From: Candidatus Blautia intestinigallinarum
Lineage (GTDB): Bacteria > Bacillota > Clostridia > Lachnospirales > Lachnospiraceae
Length of the DNA: 64,000 nucleotides
Direction of reading: 5' to 3'
Assembly: GCA_019112635.1 (NCBI GenBank)
Contig: DXIX01000002.1
Span: 62,001-126,000 of the forward strand
Below are positions 58,495-64,000 of this stretch, piece after piece. Position numbers and translations under genes: made by a program. How positions within the stretch are numbered: position 1 is the stretch's first letter; the number at the start of each line of letters is the position of its first letter. Under the pieces are notes generated by a model that saw only the letters and a list, made by a program, of their open reading frames with translations, had not been told where the DNA came from and did no database searches.

Positions 58495-58842
58495 ATGACC
58501 TACGCAGATATGTTTTCTAAAGTAAAAGGAATGTTTATGGAAGCGGATGTAAGTGATATTCAGGAACACCTGGCATATCAATTCAATATTACCGGCGAGG
58601 CACACGGAATCTTCTATGTGGAAGTCAAAGAAGGAAAATTATATGTGGAACCATATGAATATTTTGACCGTGACGCCCTGTTCATCTGTTCCGCGGAAAC
58701 CCTGTTTAAAATTGCGGAAGGCAAGACCGACCCAGTTCTCGCATTTACCCTTGGAAAATTAAAAGTTGAGGGAAATATAGACAAAGCACTGAAACTCAAA
58801 AATCTGATTGACAGCAAAAAGCAGGTGAAAAAAGATGAATAA
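58495..58842 (+). CDS. SCP2-like sterol/lipid carrier domain protein
   Basis: DIQEHLAYQFNITGEAHGIFYVEVKEGKLYVEPYEYFDRDALFICSAETLFKIAEGKTDPVLAFTLGKLKVEGNIDKALKL. Confidence 0.75.
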   Translation: MTYADMFSKVKGMFMEADVSDIQEHLAYQFNITGEAHGIFYVEVKEGKLYVEPYEYFDRDALFICSAETLFKIAEGKTDPVLAFTLGKLKVEGNIDKALKLKNLIDSKKQVKKDE

Positions 58843-59779
58843 ATTTCTGAAAGGAGCTGCCATACTTCTTGGCACTGCAGCGGCAGCCGAGGCTGGCGGC
58901 ACTGCTTATTTCTACCGAAGAACCATGAAACGTTACAACGCGAAAGTGGAACGCACCATGAAGATGTCCGGTGTCGACTGGGAACAATATCTCCCTCTCA
59001 TGCATCAGAGAAGAAAATGGATGATGGAACAGCCTCATGAAGATGTGTGGATACAATCCCGGGACGGACTGAAACTGCACGCTACCTATTTCAAAGGAGA
59101 AGAAGGAAATCGTGCTGTCATTTGTTTCCACGGATACACCAGCAGGGGCCTGGATGATTACGGAAGTCTTTCCTGGTATTATCTAAAGCACGGATTTCGA
59201 ATGCTGCTCCTGGATGAGAGAGCTCACGGCGACAGTGAAGGAACCTACATTGGATTTGGAACCAAAGATCGATACGACGGTCTGGATTGGACCCGATGGA
59301 TGATTGACAAAATCGGAGAAGACGCACAGATTCTCCTTCACGGCAACTCCATGGGAGGTGCAACCGTCTGTATGATGAGCGGTCTGCAGCTTCCAGAGCA
59401 GGTAAAGGGAATTGTCTCTGACTGTGCGTTCACTTCTGCTAAGGAAGTCTTCACCCATGTGCTCCACAGTATGTACCATCTCCCTGCATTTCCCATGATC
59501 CAGATCGCTGACAAGCTGAATCGAAAAAATGCCGGCTATGGTCTGGATGACTGCAACGCCGCAAGAGAAGTACAGAAATCAAAGGTACCATTTCTTTTTA
59601 TCCATGGAGAGAAAGACATTTTTGTTCCCTGCTGGATGTGCGAAGAAATCTATCAAAACTGTGCTTCACCTAAGACAAAACTGATTGTAAAAGACGCGGG
59701 CCACGGAGAAAGTTACTTTAAAGATGCAACAGCATACGAGCAGGCCCTGGATTCATTTATCGGAGGAATAATGAAATGA
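58835..59779 (+). CDS. Alpha/beta hydrolase with N-terminal membrane segment
   Basis: AVICFHGYTSRGLDDYG; LLHGNSMGGATVCMM (GxSxG); FLFIHGEKDIFVP. Confidence 0.92.
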   Translation: MNKFLKGAAILLGTAAAAEAGGTAYFYRRTMKRYNAKVERTMKMSGVDWEQYLPLMHQRRKWMMEQPHEDVWIQSRDGLKLHATYFKGEEGNRAVICFHGYTSRGLDDYGSLSWYYLKHGFRMLLLDERAHGDSEGTYIGFGTKDRYDGLDWTRWMIDKIGEDAQILLHGNSMGGATVCMMSGLQLPEQVKGIVSDCAFTSAKEVFTHVLHSMYHLPAFPMIQIADKLNRKNAGYGLDDCNAAREVQKSKVPFLFIHGEKDIFVPCWMCEEIYQNCASPKTKLIVKDAGHGESYFKDATAYEQALDSFIGGIMK

Positions 59780-61182
59780 TGAGAACAAGAAAAGGACATA
59801 AAGTGTATCCGCTGACAGTCGCACAGAAATTTCATCTTTACTATCTTCCCTTCTGTCCCACGGCAGCTGTCCTCAATATCGGAACAAGTCTGACCATTGA
59901 AGTGGAACTGGACTGGGAACTGCTGGCAAAATCCATCAACAAAGCTTATGAGCGAAGTGAAGGAATGCGCATTCGTTTTGCCAAAGACAAAGAAGGTACC
60001 TATTATCAGTATGTGGAAGATCCTGAAGAAAAAGAGATTGAATTCGTAGATTTCTCCGGCAAAACTTTGGAAGAAGCACAAGCAGTGATGCAGCAGTGGA
60101 CCACGGTTCCTTTTAAAATGGAAGACTCTCCTATGACTAAGGTTGTCATGATCAAAATGCCAGACGGATTCAATGGAATTTATTTTCTGGGACATCACAT
60201 GGTAGTGGACGCACAGTCTTTGATCTGTTTTTTGAAAGATATCATCGAACTTTACTGCAACGCCAAATACGAAGGAGTTCCTTATCCCAAGGATATGGCT
60301 TCTTATATTGAACAGCTTCAAAAAGATCTGGCCTATGAGGCGGGAAGCAAGGCACAAAAACGTGACATCGAATACTTCCAGAAAGAAATCGAAAAAGGAG
60401 AACCTATCTACAGCGGTATCCATGGAAGAGACAAGCTGGAAGCCGCCCGGACTATGTTCAAGAATCCGCAGCTGCGCACCGCGTTCAACGCGTCTGATGA
60501 CACAAAATCTGCACTGGACATCTTCCATCTGGAGGCCGAGCCAACCAAGCGTCTGATGGATTTCTGCGAAAAATATCACGTATCTCTGGCATGTCTTCTT
60601 CTCATGGGACTGCGTACTTACTTCCAGAAAATGAATGGTTTCGAGGATGTTTCCATCAACAACGCGATCGCAAGAAGAGCTACTTTGAAGGAAAAGAAAT
60701 CCGGCGGAACCAGAATTCACTCCTTCCCAATCCGCACCATCTTTTCAGAAGATATGACATTTATCGATGGTGTTTACGCAATCCGTGATAAGCAAAATGA
60801 GATCTTCCGCCATGCGAACTATGACCCAACCGCATATTTCGCATATCGTTCGAAAATCTATCCGCAGCCTCATGCCGGACTGACCTATGAAGCAATCTCA
60901 CTGACCTATCAGCCTATGACACTGCAGGAGAACGGGCTGACACAGTTGGGCGACATCCGTTATAAGACAAAATGGTATCCCAACGGCACCTGCCCTCAGG
61001 GAATGTACCTGACTGTCATGCACCGTCCGGAAGACAACGGGCTGGACTTCAATTTCGAACACCAGATAAAAGCCGTATCTAGAGAAGAATTGGAATATCT
61101 GTACTACTACCTGTGTAAGATCATGTTCAAGGGTGCTGAGAACCCGGATCTGTCTATCGGCGACATCATCAAACTCGTGTAA
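59776..61182 (+). CDS. Condensation-domain-like acyltransferase
   Basis: HHxxxD motif in YFLGHHMVVDAQSLICFLKDII; CoA-dependent acyltransferase-like layout. Confidence 0.8.
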   Translation: MMRTRKGHKVYPLTVAQKFHLYYLPFCPTAAVLNIGTSLTIEVELDWELLAKSINKAYERSEGMRIRFAKDKEGTYYQYVEDPEEKEIEFVDFSGKTLEEAQAVMQQWTTVPFKMEDSPMTKVVMIKMPDGFNGIYFLGHHMVVDAQSLICFLKDIIELYCNAKYEGVPYPKDMASYIEQLQKDLAYEAGSKAQKRDIEYFQKEIEKGEPIYSGIHGRDKLEAARTMFKNPQLRTAFNASDDTKSALDIFHLEAEPTKRLMDFCEKYHVSLACLLLMGLRTYFQKMNGFEDVSINNAIARRATLKEKKSGGTRIHSFPIRTIFSEDMTFIDGVYAIRDKQNEIFRHANYDPTAYFAYRSKIYPQPHAGLTYEAISLTYQPMTLQENGLTQLGDIRYKTKWYPNGTCPQGMYLTVMHRPEDNGLDFNFEHQIKAVSREELEYLYYYLCKIMFKGAENPDLSIGDIIKLV

Positions 61183-61196
61183 AAAGGAGAAAAATT

Positions 61197-61430
61197 ATGT
61201 TTGAAAAATTAGTAAATATTATCTGTAATTATGTGGAAGTAGAACCGGAAAATGTACATCCGGAATCTCGTTTTATGGAAGATCTCGGCTTCACTTCTTT
61301 TGATTTCATGAGCATGCTGGGTGAAATCGAGGATGAATTTGACGTGGAAGTAGAGCAGGAAGAAGCCTCCAACATCCGCACTGTGCAGGAAGCCGTTAAT
61401 TACCTCGAGACTTTGGTTTCTGAGAATTAG
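61197..61430 (+). CDS. Acyl carrier protein
   Basis: 77 aa acidic; FMEDLGFTSFDFMSMLGEIEDEFDVEV with phosphopantetheine-Ser position. Confidence 0.92.
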   Translation: MFEKLVNIICNYVEVEPENVHPESRFMEDLGFTSFDFMSMLGEIEDEFDVEVEQEEASNIRTVQEAVNYLETLVSEN

Positions 61431-61460
61431 TTCCGTTTTGGAAGAAAGGTAGGAATTCTT

Positions 61461-62969
61461 ATGCTTTTCAGTACTGTCCGCGAAATTCTGATTCATACTG
61501 AGCAAAAATACGGCCCGGAAGACGCAATCCGTTATAAAAAGAGTAAAAATGAAATTGAATCCAAAACTTATACACAGCTAAGAGAAGACAGTGAGAGCTT
61601 TTCCTGTGTCTTAAAGGATCTGGGCGAACAGGGAAATCACATCGCCGTTATCGGAGCGACTTCTTATCCCTGGCTCGTGACGTATTTTGGAACCGTCAAC
61701 AGTGAAAGTGTCATCGTTCCGCTGGATGTCAATCTCCCGGCAGAAGATGTATGTGATCTGATTGCGCGCTCTGACTCTACTGTACTTGTCTATGACGAAG
61801 TGCGAAAAGATGTGGCCAGTCTGGCAAAGGAACGTTGTCCGAAATTAAAGGTTATAATCTCCATGCAAAAAGAGAGTCACGATAATCAGGCCTATGCTTT
61901 CTGGCCTCTTCTGCGTGAGCACCAGGGAATCTGTGACACCATCCCCAGTCCGGATCAGCTGTGTACTATTATGTTCACTTCCGGCACAACTGGAAAGAGC
62001 AAAGGTGTCATGCTGACCCATCGGAACGTGGCAGAAAATGCCACCTGCCTGGATATGAAGATTCCGGAGAGAACCGTGCTTCTCTCTGTACTTCCCATCC
62101 ACCATGCCTACTGCCTGAGTATGGACATCCTAAAAGGAATCTCTCTCGGGGCAATTATCTGTATCAATGATTCTCTGATGCGGGTTGCGAAAAATATCAA
62201 ACTGTTCAAACCGGAAATGATCCTGATGGTTCCTCTGATGATTGAGACCATGGCAAAGAAATTGGAAGAAGCCTCTCTTCTTCCTGCCAAAATCGTCAAA
62301 AGCCAGGTATTCGGAAAACAGTTCCATACCATCTGCAGCGGCGGAGCTTATCTGGATCCTGCCTACATTGATTTATTCAACAAATATGACATCACCATTT
62401 TGCAGGGCTATGGAATGACTGAATGTTCTCCGGTGATCAGCACTACCGTAAGCTGGAACATCCGTAAGGACGCGGTCGGACAGCTGATTCCCAACTGCGA
62501 GGCAAAAACCGTGGACGGTGAGCTCTGGGTAAAAGGAAGCAGTGTCATGCAGGGATATTACAAAATGCCGGAAGAGACCGCAGAAACTCTCGAAGATGGC
62601 TGGCTGAAAACAGGCGACCTGGGTTATGTGGACGAGGATGGTTTCGTCTATCTCACCGGCCGCAAGAAAAATCTGATTATCACCAAAAACGGGGAAAATG
62701 TATCCCCTGAAGAACTGGAGAATGTTCTGAGCACAAACCGTCTGGTAGGTGAAATCCTCGTCAGAGAGAAAAATGGTGTGATCGAGGCAGAGATCTATCC
62801 GGATCCGGACTATGTGAAGAAGAAGCGTATCAAAGATGTGCGGGCGGCTCTTCAGGATATGATTGATGCCTACAACAAAACTGCCGCACCCCAGAAGAAA
62901 ATTTACAGCCTGGTTGTCCGGGATACAGAATTCGAGAAGACAACCACAAGAAAAATCAAGAGATTTTAA
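61461..62969 (+). CDS. AMP-dependent synthetase/ligase (acyl-ACP/acyl-CoA ligase-like)
   Basis: TIMFTSGTTGKSKGVMLTHRN; YGMTECSP; LKTGDLGYVDEDGFVYLTGRKKNLI. Confidence 0.95.
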   Translation: MLFSTVREILIHTEQKYGPEDAIRYKKSKNEIESKTYTQLREDSESFSCVLKDLGEQGNHIAVIGATSYPWLVTYFGTVNSESVIVPLDVNLPAEDVCDLIARSDSTVLVYDEVRKDVASLAKERCPKLKVIISMQKESHDNQAYAFWPLLREHQGICDTIPSPDQLCTIMFTSGTTGKSKGVMLTHRNVAENATCLDMKIPERTVLLSVLPIHHAYCLSMDILKGISLGAIICINDSLMRVAKNIKLFKPEMILMVPLMIETMAKKLEEASLLPAKIVKSQVFGKQFHTICSGGAYLDPAYIDLFNKYDITILQGYGMTECSPVISTTVSWNIRKDAVGQLIPNCEAKTVDGELWVKGSSVMQGYYKMPEETAETLEDGWLKTGDLGYVDEDGFVYLTGRKKNLIITKNGENVSPEELENVLSTNRLVGEILVREKNGVIEAEIYPDPDYVKKKRIKDVRAALQDMIDAYNKTAAPQKKIYSLVVRDTEFEKTTTRKIKRF

Positions 62970-63010
62970 CCTTCAAAATTTTATATTTTGTTTCCTCCAA
63001 GACAGAGAGT

Positions 63011-63053
63011 CCCCTTGGTGTTCTCCGGTATTTTCCGTTCTAACACCAAGGGG
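63011..63053. terminator. Bidirectional intrinsic terminator
   Basis: Perfect 12-bp arms CCCCTTGGTGTT / AACACCAAGGGG. Confidence 0.8.
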
Positions 63054-63068
63054 GCTTTCTTTCACATA

Positions 63069-63839
63069 TCAGTCCAGAGCTTTCCTCATGGATTTTACAT
63101 ATTCCCTCACCGGTTCCACACATGCTTCTTGATATTTTCCACACAATTTTACGATGGCACTGCCGACAATCACACCATCGGCATATTTACTCATCTCTTT
63201 TGCCTGTTCCAGTGTGGAAATTCCAAAGCCGACCGCACAAGGGATCTCTTTCACCTGCTTCACCAGCCTCACCATTCCCTGCACATCCGATGTGATTTCA
63301 GACCGTTCCCCGGTGACTCCCATTGAGGAGACACAATAGACAAAGCCTTCTGCCTGCTCGGCAATCATGGAAATTCTCTCATGGGATGTGGGCGCAATCA
63401 AAGAGATGAACGCAAGCCCGTATTCCCGGCAGACACTGGCAAACTCTTCCTTTTCCTCATAAGGGATATCCGGAAGAATCAGCGCATCCATCCCCGCTTC
63501 CACTGCCTTTTTTACAAACTTTTCGATGCCGTAGGAGAACACCACATTCGCATAGGTCATAAACGCAAGAGGAATCTGAGTCTGGCTGCGCAGTTCTTCT
63601 ACCATGTCAAATACTTTGTCCGTTGTCACACCGCCGGACAAAGCCCGGATATTGGCCGCCTGAATTACAGGCCCTTCTGCTGTGGGATCTGAAAATGGAA
63701 TTCCCAATTCAATCAGATCTGCTCCGGCTTCTTCCATAGCCAGAACCAGCTTCTTCGTCACTTCCAGGGACGGATCCCCACAGGTGATAAACGGTATAAA
63801 TGCTTTTTTCCCCTTAAATACGTTCTCTATTCTATTCAT
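63069..63839 (-). CDS. trpA: Tryptophan synthase alpha chain
   Basis: [55 protein letters not shown]. Confidence 0.97.
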   Translation of the reverse strand: MNRIENVFKGKKAFIPFITCGDPSLEVTKKLVLAMEEAGADLIELGIPFSDPTAEGPVIQAANIRALSGGVTTDKVFDMVEELRSQTQIPLAFMTYANVVFSYGIEKFVKKAVEAGMDALILPDIPYEEKEEFASVCREYGLAFISLIAPTSHERISMIAEQAEGFVYCVSSMGVTGERSEITSDVQGMVRLVKQVKEIPCAVGFGISTLEQAKEMSKYADGVIVGSAIVKLCGKYQEACVEPVREYVKSMRKALD

Positions 63840-64000
63840 ATATATCCTCCCCGCGATATCTGGCAATGGCTGCACAGTCTTTATCACCTCTGCCTGAAAT
63901 ATTAATTACCATAATCTGATCTTTTCCCATGGTAGGCGCCAGTTTTTTCGCATAGGCGACCGCATGGGCACTCTCGATTGCCGGAATAATTCCCTCAGTT
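63832..64000 (-). CDS. trpB: Tryptophan synthase beta chain, C-terminal part (5' end outside window)
   Basis: Minus-strand reading [55 protein letters not shown]. Confidence 0.95.
   Translation of the reverse strand, partial: TEGIIPAIESAHAVAYAKKLAPTMGKDQIMVINISGRGDKDCAAIARYRGEDIYE

Noticed and set aside
1-64000. CRISPR arrays, rRNA, tRNA clusters, prophage
   Set aside because: No spacer-repeat arrays, rRNA/tRNA-like sequences or phage structural genes recognised by eye; a tRNAscan/Infernal run would be needed for certainty.

Overview
This 64 kb window looks like the chromosome of a low-GC Gram-positive anaerobe, probably Lachnospiraceae/Clostridia (inferred from gene content, not searched). 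From left to right: (1) ~1-30 kb, a cell-surface polysaccharide locus with GT2 glycosyltransferases, an LCP ligase, a polyprenyl-phosphate sugar transferase, two tandem D,D-carboxypeptidases, a YfhO-like protein, rfbABCD, a Wzm/Wzt-type ABC exporter, an adjacent methyltransferase + kinase-like pair resembling a split WbdD chain terminator, a GH25 lysozyme and an RffA-like aminotransferase; (2) ~30-44 kb, mostly housekeeping or metabolic: amino-acid ABC transporter, dapF, a stand-alone class-II amidotransferase-like domain, hydF, a LysR-controlled CoA-disulfide-reductase-like/sulfite-reductase-like module, thiE, and an NCS2 purine permease broken at an A AAA AAG heptamer; (3) 44.9-51.3 kb, the strongest candidate for an undescribed system: two LytTR regulators with two GHKL ATPase proteins that lack an evident phospho-acceptor His, and three multi-TM proteins, two of which carry the His box but no ATPase domain (a split AgrC-like kinase system); (4) 51-57.6 kb, a MATE exporter, an Rpn/PD-(D/E)XK-type nuclease gene plus a remnant of a second copy with related palindromic sequences, a GntP-type permease, an internally deleted HpaI aldolase pseudogene and a LysR regulator; (5) 57.6-63 kb, a TetR-controlled operon of SCP2-like protein, alpha/beta hydrolase, condensation-domain-like protein, ACP and AMP ligase; (6) trpA and the end of trpB. 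No CRISPR arrays, rRNA or tRNA genes were recognised. All assignments are by eye from motifs; no database search was run.
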